Shown here in pieces: positions 46,731 through 58,015 of a DNA stretch of 64,000 nucleotides (positions are counted from its first letter, which is position 1; every line of letters begins with the position of its first letter). This DNA is from Epiperipatus broadwayi (taxonomy: Eukaryota; Onychophora; Udeonychophora; Euonychophora; Peripatidae). Under the pieces are notes generated by a model. It ran no database searches. It had not been told where the DNA came from and saw only the letters and a program-made list of their open reading frames with translations. The translations under genes and the position numbers were made by a program. The stretch covers positions 124,001 to 188,000 of the forward strand of contig JAQFVV010006232.1 in the NCBI GenBank assembly GCA_028023455.1, in the 5' to 3' direction.

Positions 46731-48900
46731 TATCATAGTAAACATTCGGTATACTGGATAAATAGGTTAATTAAATAATATATATGGAAAGAACACACAG
46801 GCTAATTATTTTGAAAATTAAAATTTTACCTATGACAGGATTAATCTACTATCTATTCACAGACTCTTTATTTTTGACATACATAGATACTTTCTTTACA
46901 CAATTATTTCATAAAGTAATAAAACAAATGATAATTATTAAAATATGAATAACAATTATCTCCACAATTTTACTAGTTATAAAAAAAAGCTTAATATTTA
47001 CAATAATTAAAAAATTATTTTATCATAATAAAATTCTTTTTAATTATTGGGATCTCTTGTTTAGATATATAGAATTAAAAATCTTATTGAGATTTTTTTG
47101 ATATTTTAATAGTCTTTTATTAAAGATAAACCTATATATCACACTTTATAATTCTGCATATTTACTTATCCTCAATCTGATTTAAGATAAAATTCTTAGA
47201 TGTAGTGATCAGTGCTAACTTCTATGTTAAACTCTATTTCAGAATGTGGGTAATATTCTGTTTTATTGATAGACTTAACAACTTCTGGGTAATGGGGAAA
47301 CACTTCCCTGATGCCAGGCAGAAACTACATTTTACTGTTTTAATCTTTCAAAATTTATTAGATGTATTATTTCAGGATTAGAAAAGCCACATAATTCTGA
47401 CTACAGTTGAAGCAATTTTAATGGTTTTAACACATGGCTTTGATAGTTTTAGTTTTATAGAAATTCATGATATACTGCTGTATTTAAATCAACATAGAAA
47501 AATAACAGCCAGGTATTTGTCATAAGAAAAATAGTTCATTAACTTGCTGTGAAAAGAGACAGAAACTGAAAATATTTCACATATTAAGGGTTACATTATA
47601 TTCTTTATGTGCACTTTGATTCTCAGTCCGTCTTTTTCTTACTTCATATGTACTATGCTAACACGTTATTTTTATTCGTTCTTAATTATCACTAATCAGC
47701 TGTTTTTGTACCCATTGTTGATTACTAGATTTAATTTTAGTTAATAATTAAATGGTTTTACAGAAAAAAAACTTTTTATAAATACAAAAGTTAATTTCCA
47801 TCTTTTGGACACTTACATATATTTTATTCAACTTTGGCTATTTATATTTATTATTTACATATCTACATTTTCATTTTTTCTCTACAAGAATATAAGCCAT
47901 TTATTTTTATCCTCTATCTAAACTTATATTTTAAAACCAGGGAATATGCTTTTTTTATGTAAATTAACTAAAAGTGTAACTTTTAAAATATGCATAATTT
48001 TAGAAATCTTTTAATTTATTTCAACTTTGAACTAAATTAATTTTCACCCTTCAGTTAAAACAAAATATAAATTACTTTTTCTTGTTTATTTACAGTTTTA
48101 GTTTAATCTTTTTTTTTTTTTAGTGATAATCACTAAATAAGAGAATATTATTTATTTTATTTTAGAGTTTTTGGTCTGTCTCTTTATTTAAAGTTAATGT
48201 ATTAAACATAGGAGTAAGTTCACATTAATGCAATATATATATAGTTAGGGGTGATGTTTTGTTAAAAAAATATTAGAAAATATTTTAAAAATTGACTAAT
48301 GAAAAATGAAATCAAAAAAATCAATAATCTTTAGTTATATAAAAAAAAACTTTTAAATAGAGAAAAATTAATTAATACAAAAACTAAAAGCAGAAATCTC
48401 TTGTCAGGTATGTCTAGATGGTTAATGTATTTTTATTTTCTTTGCTTTTATGATGTAATTGTCCAACAGGTATTAGATATTTTGAATTTAATTTGTAATC
48501 ACTCATTTTTGTAAAACCATATAAAGAAAACTAGAATAAATCAGAGGAAGCAGAAAAAATGAGAGAAAGTCCAAGTGTCATAAGTTCGGTATCATATAAA
48601 AGTTTAGTAAAGAACCTTAAAAAAGTTGTCTATTTGAAGCAAATATATTGGCATTAAAATTTACCTGATAGAATGGAAAATCAATGATAAATTTAGTCTG
48701 AGTAACTAACCTAAAGAATTTCTGTCCTTGGCTGTAAATTAACTTGATTAGTTAGCTGATTAATATTTCTCTCATATTTTTACAGTAACAGATTGAAGTA
48801 ATATTTTGTCAAGTTTTTTTAAATAGTAAACTATTGTATGCATCTTATTTTTATAAAATATCCAAAGAAAGACATTTTACATAAAAGCTAATTTTTTAAG
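46731..48900. other. AT-rich spacer, no gene seen
   Basis: No gene, RNA or element is recognised. Confidence 0.5.
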
Positions 48901-48901
48901 T

Positions 48902-49004
48902 GTCAAGCGTTGGTGGTCGTGTGGTCAGCAACTTTATACGCAGTTGTCCCGGGTTTGCGGGTTCGCTTTCCGGCCGATGCTATGACACATAAAAAAAAAA
49001 AAAA
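48902..49004 (+). mobile_element. tRNA-derived SINE, copy 2
   Basis: A tRNA-like unit starting gtcaagcgttgg with box A-like gtggtcgtgtggtcagc and box B-like gcgggttcgctttcc. It ends gccgatgctatgacacat and is followed by an A14 tail. The first and last bases (GTCA...TGAC) can pair as an acceptor-like stem. The target duplication is obscured by the A-rich flank. Confidence 0.85.
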
Positions 49005-49796
49005 GAATAAAAACTATGTTTTCCACATTTTGCTTGTAAGCTTATAATTTGTTGAAAATTAAAAAATTGTAAACCTCACAGATGATATATTACGTTATCG
49101 GTATTCTAAACATATGAAGTATAATAAACTTTAAAAATTATTTAAATTCTATAACTAAAAGTACATGAGCACTAAAGCTGAGTTAACGTATTTTGTCACC
49201 TGAAGTAATCCTTAAAAACTGCACTTTTTAAATTATTTAAAAGAGCATCATGTTGTGGAAGTATTACATTCATCTAGCAAGTTATATTCTGAGATTCAAA
49301 TCCAGGCCAAATGAAGTTATTTTAAAGAGATTTAGAATGGATTGGTAATTAGTTCTTTAGCTATTATTAGCTATAAAGTAAAACAAAGAATAGAAAAATA
49401 TTAAAATCCTCACCACTCAACAATAGCAAGTCTGATGAATACTGTCTTTTCCTTTATCATATCTCTATGAGAAATTGTTGCAGAGATTTTGGTCCAGCAG
49501 CAGGCTTTTATTACAGCAGGTTGCTTTTCTATTTATTTAAAATGATCCACTGAAAAAAATCAATAGATAATAATAACAAAAATATGTATTAATTAAAAAA
49601 TATCTTTATTAAAATCACACACAAATAAATGGGAAATTAGAAAACTAAGAAATGCAGAAAAATAAAATTAAAATATAAAACTTACATAATAAATCAATCA
49701 TAACATATTAAATCATTCTTTCGACTTTAATTATAACAAATAGTTTGAGAGCTTCTTAATAATTTGTTTTATATATATAATACTTAAATATTTGTA
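49005..49796. other. AT-rich spacer, no gene seen
   Basis: Nothing recognisable. Confidence 0.5.
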
Positions 49797-49887
49797 TATT
49801 GTCTATACTAAACTTAATGTAATTGTAAGGACTACATCTATCCAATCCACCAATACGCGTAACCACATACATGTAAAAAAAGATAAA

Positions 49888-49943
49888 TGATCTCTAGTAA
49901 ACTATTTTATGTTGAACCAGCACTCATCAATTAGTTCAGATCA
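49888..49943 (-). ncRNA. Degenerate hammerhead motif, left arm of 1C
   Basis: A perfect 6-bp outer stem I, TGATCT with AGATCA, flanks a TTGATGA core (C3 changed to T), stem II GTGCTG-GTT-CAACAT and AAAA for GAAA. Two core positions are lost. Confidence 0.55.
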
Positions 49944-49956
49944 CAATCTCCCACCC

Positions 49957-49987
<31 letters not shown>

Positions 49988-50331
49988 ATCAGTACTCAGT
50001 TTATATTAAGATAACAAATCTTCAAACTTTAATGGACAAGTTTTAATCTTCTACATTTTTTCAACTATTCAGCTATCCATTTCACTGGTAATATAAGAAT
50101 GGAATGCTCAAAGTCCTTCTTGATGCCAATATTATTGTCATACTCATGTTGATCTTAAGTCAGTCTGGCCCTTCATATGTAGGACCTTCATATGTCCATT
50201 TAATTATATGGAAGTGGGATTGATGGCTGAAGAATTGGAAAGTAAAGAAGATTGAAGCTTATTCATTAAAGTTTGAAGGTTTGCTATCTTAATATAATTG
50301 ATCACTGATTGTATATGTGTATGAAAGATTG

Positions 50332-50390
50332 TAATCTGGACCAAAATGATGAGTGTTGGGTCAGCATGAAATACATATATTGGAGATCAT
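50332..50390 (+). ncRNA. Hammerhead motif, right arm of 1C
   Basis: AATCT outer stem; ACCAA; core ATGATGA (C3 changed to A); stem II GTGTTG-GGT-CAGCAT; GAAA intact; stem III ATACATAT; A; TTGG pairing with CCAA; AGAT pairing with ATCT. Only the C3 change and the G-U closing pair depart from the consensus. Confidence 0.65.
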
Positions 50391-50811
50391 TTATATTTTT
50401 TACATGTATGTGGTCATGTGTATCAGTTGTATAAGATGGATTGGATAGATGTAGCTAGCTGGAAAATGTAAGTTCAAGTTCCTTACAATTACATTAAAGT
50501 TTAGTATTGACAATACACATATAATTAAATATTACATATTTAGCACGTAATCTGTCCATCTCTCTTCTGTATAATTAAATGGACATATTAAGGTCCTATG
50601 TATAAAGGTTCAGATTGATTTAAGGTCAACATGGGTATGGAAGTAATATTGGCATCAACAAGTGCTTTGATTACTTCATTCTTGGATTTTCAGTGAAATA
50701 AGTGCTGAAAAATTTAAAAGTAAAGAAGATTGAAGTTTGTCCATTAAAGTTTGAAGATTTGCTATCTTAATAGAAACTGAGCATGGATTGTGTGTGTATA
50801 TATATATATTG

Positions 50812-51600
50812 TACCGGTATAAATCCACCACGCTTACTCATTCACAGTACCCGAGTTCAAACCCAGTCCACGTTTAAGAATAATTTCCAAAACGCCAACN
50901 NNNNNNNNNNNNNNNNNNNNNNNNNNNNNNNNNNNNNNNNNNNNNNNNNNNNNNNNNNNNNNNNNNNNNNNNNNNNNNNNNNNNNNNNNNNNNNNNNNNN
51001 NNNNNNNNNNNNNNNNNNNNNNNNNNNNNNNNNNNNNNNNNNNNNNNNNNNNNNNNNNNNNNNNNNNNNNNNNNNNNNNNNNNNNNNNNNNNNNNNNNNN
51101 NNNNNNNNNNNNNNNNNNNNNNNNNNNNNNNNNNNNNNNNNNNNNNNNNNNNNNNNNNNNNNNNNNNNNNNNNNNNNNNNNNNNNNNNNNNNNNNNNNNN
51201 NNNNNNNNNNNNNNNNNNNNNNNNNNNNNNNNNNNNNNNNNNNNNNNNNNNNNNNNNNNNNNNNNNNNNNNNNNNNNNNNNNNNNNNNNNNNNNNNNNNN
51301 NNNNNNNNNNNNNNNNNNNNNNNNNNNNNNNNNNNNNNNNNNNNNNNNNNNNNNNNNNNNNNNNNNNNNNNNNNNNNNNNNNNNNNNNNNNNNNNNNNNA
51401 CACGAATATTATTTCATGGTTTGTGACATTTATATACGGAAACTTTACATATTTATTTATAAACTATAGAATATATAACTAATTTATATTATAACTTAAA
51501 ATAGACAAAATCTCACTGCGGGCGAACAGTAGTTTGAATTACCGTACATAAAAACACCTGAAACGAAGATCGGTTCTCCGATCTGTCTGTTTCAATATAT
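50812..51600. mobile_element. Unclassified insert within copy 1D
   Basis: Flanked on both sides by TA repeats, which probably represent the target. The left end (gtaccggtataaatccacca) has a box B-like gagttcaaaccca at 50850-50862. The right end has a strong hairpin, AGATCGG-TTCT-CCGATCT, bracketed by GAAAC and GTTTC (51561-51594). The middle is the unsequenced gap. It could be a SINE or another non-autonomous element; I do not recognise the family. Confidence 0.5.
50900..51399. other. Assembly gap (500 N)
   Basis: Exactly 500 undetermined bases, which suggests a placeholder length. Any open frame across it is meaningless. Confidence 1.
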
Positions 51601-51617
51601 ATATATATGGAAGATTA

Positions 51618-51676
51618 TGATCTGGACTAATTGATAAGTGCTGGTTCAGCATGAAATGCATATATTGGAAATCATT
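51618..51676 (+). ncRNA. Hammerhead motif, copy 1D
   Basis: TGATCT outer stem; GGACTAA; core TTGATAA (two changes from CTGATGA); stem II GTGCTG-GTT-CAGCAT; GAAA; ATGCATAT; A; TTGG; AAATCA pairing with TGATCT apart from one mismatch. Stem II and the second block are intact and the first block is damaged. Confidence 0.6.
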
Positions 51677-51775
51677 TATTTTTTTCACATGCATGTGGTC
51701 ATATATATATCAGTTGTATAAGGTGGATTGGATAAATGTAGGGAGCTGGAAAGTCTAAGTTCAAACCCCTTACAT

Positions 51776-52099
51776 ATATATATATATATAGCTTTTTAAA
51801 TAAAAATTATTGTTAGACTACTTAATTTTTGATATTGTCAAATAATTTTTAAAATTTTCATTTCAGAAAAAATGTTTTTGATCGTTGTAGTTATAGGTAG
51901 TGTTAATAGAATATTTTGGGCCACATAACCATTTCCACATAAAATTAACAATATATAAAGAAAAGAAGAGATATGAAAATATTTCATTAAAAAAAAAATA
52001 GTATTCAGGATTCTAAAAAATGGTATATAAAAGAATAAATTGGCCATAAATATTTTAAAAAATAAAAGTCTTAAAAATATAAAACAACATCTGGATTTT
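51776..52099. other. AT-rich spacer, no gene seen
   Basis: Nothing recognisable beyond a TA tract at its start. Confidence 0.45.
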
Positions 52100-53040
52100 G
52101 GAAAAAAAGATGTTCAGTAATAAAAAAAAAGATGATACTATTGCTAAAAAAGACATTATATTATGGAATGTGTGAAAGTTATACAAAAGTTATATAGTAA
52201 TAAAGAACAAAAAAATGAATTGATTTTTATAATTACATCTTCTGAATTACTAAGTATTTTGATTTATGAAGAAGATAAAATCTTCAAAAACTGATAAAAT
52301 TATATCATAAAAGAAACAGGTAAAAAAAACAGATTTTTTTTTTAGTAAAACTATATCAAATGCTCAAACGATAAAGATGTACCAGATAATTGGACGAATG
52401 CAGTAGTGGCAATGATATTTAAAAAAAGATAAATATTAGAAATTGGAGTTTATCAATTCTACATAAAGTCTTTACCAAGATAATAAAAAAATATTTATAG
52501 AAATCTTTGAACTCAAACCAACCAAAAACAGGCTGAATGTAAAAGTTATCTGAGTGGATTATATCCAAATACTGAAGTTATTTATATAAAAAACCAACGA
52601 ATATAAATTGTTAATATGTTTTAGATTTGTAGATAAGAAAAAAATTCTACAGTGATTAAAGCTTTGGGTATCAAGATAAACATACAGGATTATATTATAT
52701 TCTAAAGAAAACAGCAGTAATTATATTACAAATGAGATAAATATTGATAAAGTTATATCACAGAGTGAATTCTATGTCTTTAAAACATTTTACAGCAGTT
52801 TTGTAAAAAGTATATATAGATCAAATTGAAAAGCTAAAAGAATAAAAATATTTGGATCTTATTGAAATTATCTAAATTTTACAGATGATGTACTTGTTTT
52901 TTTTTTTGGAAATAATGCTTCTGAGCTTCTGGAAATGTTTCAAGAGTTATCAGATGAAAGCAAAAAATGTAGGACTAAAGATAAGTATTGAAAAGTCCAA
53001 AATAATGCCCAAAATATTTTTTCAAAAGAAAATAAAGAAT
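52100..53040 (+). pseudogene. RTE-like LINE reverse transcriptase relic
   Basis: Across shifting plus-strand frames: KKDDTIAKKDIILW near 52125; VPDNWTNAVVAMIFKK near 52380 (the start of an RT domain, typically W..A.I.P.FKKG); WSLSILHKVFTKIIKK near 52445; FTDDVLVFF near 52880 (the catalytic Y/F-x-D-D box); ELLEMFQELSDESKK; and GLKISIEKSKIM near 52970. The last pattern is typical of RTE/BovB-type elements. Many stops and frameshifts show an old copy. No endonuclease domain is recognisable upstream. Confidence 0.7.
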
Positions 53041-53084
53041 AATAATCATGATCTAAAAGAAGGTAATAATTATATATATTTTGT

Positions 53085-53340
53085 TAAAACAGGTAAAACT
53101 CAGTATATATATTGTCACACACAACAAGCTAGAGTAATCAATGGATGTCAGAAGCCTTGTGCATAAAATCCCCATCTAGTGCCTACTCATCCAATATCCC
53201 CAGACTAGTTTTTGGCTTATGGCCTTCATCAGTGAGGAGCATTGGATCTGAGAGCACTGCATCTAGATATTAGGATCTCTCAGATCCAAGGCTCCTCACT
53301 GATGAAGGCCATAAGCCAGAGCATAAGAGGAGGTGGTCAT
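53085..53340. mobile_element. Family 2 hammerhead foldback, truncated
   Basis: It starts acaggtaaaactcagtatat and runs through the left arm (gagtaatcaatggatgtcag, cctactcatccaatatcccc). The right arm is cut short after aagccaga and jumps to gcataagaggaggtggtcat, the usual tail. A left-arm hammerhead is nearly complete and the right-arm one is half deleted. It abuts the RTE-like relic. Confidence 0.75.
53189..53247 (-). ncRNA. Hammerhead motif, family 2, left arm
   Basis: On the minus strand: ATCCAA; TGCT loop; CCTCA; CTGATGA intact; stem II GGC-CATAA-GCC; AAAA for GAAA; self-complementary stem III ACTAGT; C at the cleavage position; TGGGG pairing with CCTCA (one G-U); TTGGAT pairing perfectly with ATCCAA. 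The right-arm copy (53283-53320) stops before its second block. Confidence 0.65.
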
Positions 53341-53945
53341 GTGATATATATTTTTTGGTCATATTTTTAATACAGATAGAAACTTAATGGATAAAATTAA
53401 TTATAATATTTAACTTGGATGGAGTACTTTTAATAGAAATAATATTAAAAGAAAATATGCATATGTGCATAAAAAGTTTTTAATAAATATGTTTTGTCAG
53501 TTTTTATGTATGAATCGGATTCTTTAACACCCAAGATCTTATTCAGATGTGACACTATCCACCAATGTAAGATCAGAGAAGCCATTGAGATATTTAAAAG
53601 ACCAAGTTATATCAACAAACATGATGTCACATGCCAATTTTCTTCTATTTGGAAGATTTTTTTAAAAAACACATTATTCTGAATAGTTTCTGATTTTTAT
53701 ATTATTTTTCAATTTTATATACCTGTTTTTTTAATGATAGACCTTTAACATTATTATAATCTATGTTTGCAGTGCCACTATAACTATTTTTATTGTATTC
53801 TATTCATCATCTAGTTGATGGCCTGTGTGATCAAAACCAAAGCATGATCATATTATGGATAAACTCAAAAAATATATCATATATATATAGTTCACTTCAA
53901 AAGTAAGATTTTTCAACAGTTCCTCATAGAGAAGAAATATACATA
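53341..53945. other. AT-rich spacer, no gene seen
   Basis: A 62-codon plus-strand frame at 53494-53682 has a more balanced composition than its surroundings (YESDSLTPKILFRCD), but no start context or family is recognised. It could be an element remnant. Confidence 0.35.
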
Positions 53946-53954
53946 TATAAAAAG

Positions 53955-54560
53955 TATCACATGATCATCATTTCTTATGCTAGCACATAACTGTTATTAA
54001 CACAGGCAAAACTCTCCATACAATAGTGCCACTCAGTGCCAACTAGAGTAATCAATGGATGCCAGAAGACTTGTGCATAAATCCCCAATCTAGTACCTAC
54101 TCATCCAATATCCCCAGACGAGTTTCTGGTTTGTGGCCTGAGAGCACTGCATCTAGATCTTAGGATCTAATGCAACCCTCCAGCACCGACCTTTTATCTC
54201 TAATTAACTACAAAACTATGAGAATAAAATTGAAAACCCAATATTTTCAATCTAAGTTCAATAGCTTATATAGTCATATGGGTCTGAACTCAGTTTAGTA
54301 GCCATACATTTGGTGTCTTTGGCTCTTTAACAACCATAGCCACCACTATCCTATTAGGTAGGATTGGTGTTAGACCACTAAACATTACATGATCACCATT
54401 TCTTATGCTAGCACATAGCTGTTATTAACACAGGCAAAACTCTCCATACAGTAATGCCACTCAGTGCCAGCCAGAGTAACCAAGGGATGCCAGAAGGCAT
54501 AAAATTACTCTGGTTGACACTGAGTGGCACTACTGTATGGAAAGTTTTGCCTGTGTTATA
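53955..54560. mobile_element. Family 2 foldback fragments, two copies
   Basis: Copy one starts catgatcatcatttcttatg (the inverted tail), then acacaggcaaaactctccat and the left arm to about 54150. Its hammerhead core is deleted; only gacgagtttctgg, the complement of GAAACTCGTC, remains. Copy two starts at about 54383 with the same tail and collapses into a short palindrome (about 54426-54556) with agtgccactcagtgcc-type arms and no ribozyme. About 220 bp of unrelated sequence separates them. Confidence 0.7.
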
Positions 54561-54779
54561 TAAAAAAAACTAATTTTTTATGTATTTATTAAAAAGCTGT
54601 TGTCAATGAATGATGTTTGAATATGGAACTTGTAAATTAATGGTATTTACTCTTGTTTTAAAATATATTTATTAAACATAGTAACATAGTAATATAAAGT
54701 TAAACTTTATAAAAATTTACATAGCATTCAGAATGAAACTTGAAAAAGTCAATGTAGAAAAAAGTGTATCTTAATAAGA

Positions 54780-57700
54780 TTAAGAGGAAAATAAAACTTT
54801 CACCCAAGTATCATCATGAAGACTCACAGGCGAAAGCAGAGAGTCTTGCTGCTTGACTTGATCAAGAAGCTTAATAAAGACACTTAGAGCCGAGTCCTGA
54901 GAATGACCTAAGATGAGCCTGCAACGTGTCAACCATAAAGAAAATGTTATAAAGATAGATAATCTTATTGCTGCAAACGATCCCTTCTTAAGAATGTTAG
55001 AAACAGAAAGAGCATCCCTAAGATCCAGAGAGATATTTGCAACAATAAAGTCCCTAATCGACTTAAGAGCAGGACAGATATAGAAAATATGGAGAATTGT
55101 CTCATCATATAATCTACACAATTGACACTGAGATCAAATCCTAATGAAGCCTCTGCTGGTCACTAAAAAATAACTTGTTGGGAGCACATTTAAATTTAAT
55201 TTAAGTACAAAATCAACATTTCTTGCTTCAATGAAAAGAAGTTTCATTTTACGCAAGAGAACTTTATTTGAAACACCTAATGAAGTCAAAAGAGGAGTAT
55301 AATGTGGAAATTTTAATTTATAAACATCCCAGAATGTCAATTTCCATCAAGCACAACTTGAACTGAGGGTATCGACTTAATAACTGACTTCCATAAATCA
55401 GCAATCCAATAACTTGAAAATGGAGGTGGCGTATCTGTAGGATCAATAACCAAAGGAAGGGATAACTGAGCAAGCTTTAGACAAGTTACACGAAGAAAAG
55501 ATATAGATCTCTGAAGATATAGAGTTGAGACCGAGTGCAAACCTAGACCATTTAAAAGCTTTGGCATTTGAATTTTAGCAATACTGATGGCTACGATCTT
55601 ATTTTTCCAAAATAATTTTGAACAAAGTGAATTTATAGCCCTCTCAAAATGCTTTGTTGGCCTAATAATTAGTAAATAATAACTAAGCCTTGAATATACC
55701 AAAGAGTTCAAGAGTGTAACCTTACCCATAAGCGAAATATTTATATTAATAAGCGATGCAACTATCCTTTTTGTTTTATCAAGAATAATATTTTGAATCT
55801 GCCTTGTAATTACTGAACGAGATAAAACTATTGGAAAACCAAGGAAAGACTGAGGCTTGGCTGTGAAAGTGGAAATAATTGATAAACCAGATTTAATTTT
55901 CCACATTGCAGATTTTGTAACATTAATATGAAGATTAAAAGTATTAGAAAAAGAGTCCAATATTTGCAACAAAGCCGGAAGAAAAGATTTATCAGGAAGA
56001 AAGACAGAGACATCATCAACATAAGAAATATGATGAATAGTCTGTTTAAGAGCAGGAACATAGATACCAGGCAGTTTAGATTCTATCTGTAAAAGTAATG
56101 GATTTAAATATGTAATAAAACATAATGTGGCAAGAGGAGATCCCTGTGGCACTGAGAGATGCGGACAAAATCCATCTGCAAGTTTACCATCCAATGAAGT
56201 AAAGATGGACCTGTTAAGTAGAAGATTGGCTATAATACAGACATATGGAGTAGGAACCTGATAATCCCGAAGAATCTGAAACAAAACAGAAGGCAGAACA
56301 CAATCAAAGGCTGATGTGAAGTCCAATTGAACGACCACAGGTTTTGATTTATTATGACACCTAATATACTCAATAAGAAGAAGAAAAAGCTGAACAGCTT
56401 CAGTTGTTGAATGACCCTTCTTTGCAAATTGAAATTTTGATAAATGAAGATAAATATTATTTTGTATATGATATTTAACAATAGATTCAATAGTCTTTAT
56501 TAAAAGAGGTGTCATAGAAATAGGACGAATATTAGATAATGGAGAAGGAGTTAATTTCTTCTTAAGAAAAGGGACCATCGCCACCGGATAGAGATCAGGA
56601 ATATTCACAAAATCATTAGCTAGAATATCAACCATATTACAAACTATTGGAACTGTAAAAAATGAAAGATGAAGAAGGACAAACCTGGGAATACCATGAA
56701 TCCCAGGATGTATATTGTCTGGAAAAGAATTTAATTTTTGAATAATCATAGTTTCAGTTATATTATGACTAGAATCAAGCTCAGATTCATTCCAGATGTT
56801 GCCAATTTTAAAAGGCAACATTTGAAGCTTAGTTTTGAAATAATTACATAGTTCAAGCAACATAATAGGGCCAGAACATACTTTATTTCCTGTGTCAATC
56901 ATTAATGGAGTAGGTCTAGAATAAGCACCTAAAGCCCATCTAATATAACTTCGTGTCCAGTTATGATGATTTTGAAGAAAAATTTTAGACCGTTTAATAG
57001 CCACATAATGAGCAAGAGATTTCTGTATATCATGATACTGCACTTTAAGTTGCATAATATTTTCTATGGTAGAATCAAAAGAAGAAAGATTAGAAAGTTT
57101 GGATGAAATATCATCCAATTGCTTAAGTAAAAACTTTGGACCTTTTGTCTTTCTAGTATAAGAATTAATAATAGAACTGAGAATACCAACAAAAGAAGAC
57201 CATGCCGATATGGCAGGTAATGAAAGAATATCCACTTTTTTAAAAAGAATATATGCCTCCGAAAAAATTGAAGCAGGAGCTGTTAATTTATTTAAGAGCC
57301 TTATTGTAAGAGAACTATGAGACTGAGCAACAAAGGAAGTATCAATCAACAATGCAACATGCATAGCCAAATGATCCGAGAAAGGAACAACCTGAAGCTT
57401 TGCTGAAATGTCAAGGTGAAGTTCAGGAGAATAGTAAAGAAGATCAATTAAAGAAGTGGTGCAACGAGTATAAAAGGAAAATGCATTAAGAGGAAAACAT
57501 CCTTCACCAGATAAAAATACTCTATTAAAAAGATGTAGGAATTTATTATTAAAATGCATGTAACACATATTGAAATCACCAAGAAATATAGTTGGATAAG
57601 AATTTGAAGACAAAAGAGAATTAATTTTATTAAATATAGAATGAGCAAAGAGGAACTCACTCTTAACATATAAATAAATGATATTCAGAGTAAAACCTCC

Positions 57701-58000
57701 AAATGTAATATTGGTCATCAAAAAATTATGATCCAAATACATGATTTTGATATCATTAAAAGCAAGATGCTTACTTACAAGCAAAGCGACACCAGATGAA
57801 GCAGATATATTAGGAACATAATAAAATGAACCAAGATTTTGCATTAAATCACGAATTCGATAACTGGAATGATTATGTAGCTTCATCTCTCCAAAGCATG
57901 CAATATGAAAATTGCATTTCTGAAGCCAATGCATTATAGCATAAACTCTAGAAATAGAATTTAAACCTCTAACATTAACAGCAATAACATTAAGCAACAT
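54780..58000 (-). pseudogene. Tx1-like LINE ORF2 (endonuclease-RT), lightly damaged
   Basis: The first good ATG is at 58000, since the open frame upstream has no ATG. The endonuclease has N9 in VNVRGL, E38 in FGEM, GDFN (141-144), SLID (183-186) and SDH (208-210), the usual catalytic set. The RT has LDFTSAFD (559-566), PQGSPL (618-623) and the catalytic YVDD (660-663), then a long L1/Tx1-type thumb region with GKVTLLNSLVYSRLSYYLL. The frame ends at 55337. A one-base frame change moves into the frame 55340-54780, which has one further stop near 55131 and encodes a C-x2-C-x8-H-x4-C knuckle (CQLCRLYDETILHIFYIC). Total length is about 1070 residues. Confidence 0.9.
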
Positions 58001-58015
58001 AATATATATATATAT

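Larger units (their letters stand above)
49797..50520. mobile_element. Large hammerhead foldback, family 1 (copy 1C)
   Basis: A near-palindrome whose extreme ends (ttgtctatactaaacttaat and ccttacaattacattaaagt onward) are inverted repeats, with arms of about 340 bp. The left arm contains a (TA)(CA) microsatellite at about 49966-49988. Each arm has one hammerhead motif about 90 bp from the end. The element is followed at once by another family 1 right arm (50575 onward). There is no ORF. Confidence 0.8.
50575..51775 (+). mobile_element. Family 1 right arm (copy 1D), split by an insertion
   Basis: 50575-50812 matches the inner part of the family 1 right arm (ggacatattaaggtcctatg ... tttgctatcttaatag ... 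gattgtgtg). 51605-51775 matches its outer part, including the hammerhead and gttgtataaggtggattgga. Between them lies foreign sequence that includes the assembly gap, inserted at a (TA)n tract. Confidence 0.75.

Noticed and set aside
48902-48990. Functional tRNA gene
   Set aside because: The anticodon arm and acceptor stem pair poorly, and related copies with A tails and target duplications show it is a SINE.
50783-51469. Long open frames across 50.8-51.5 kb
   Set aside because: They are open only because they run through 500 undetermined bases.
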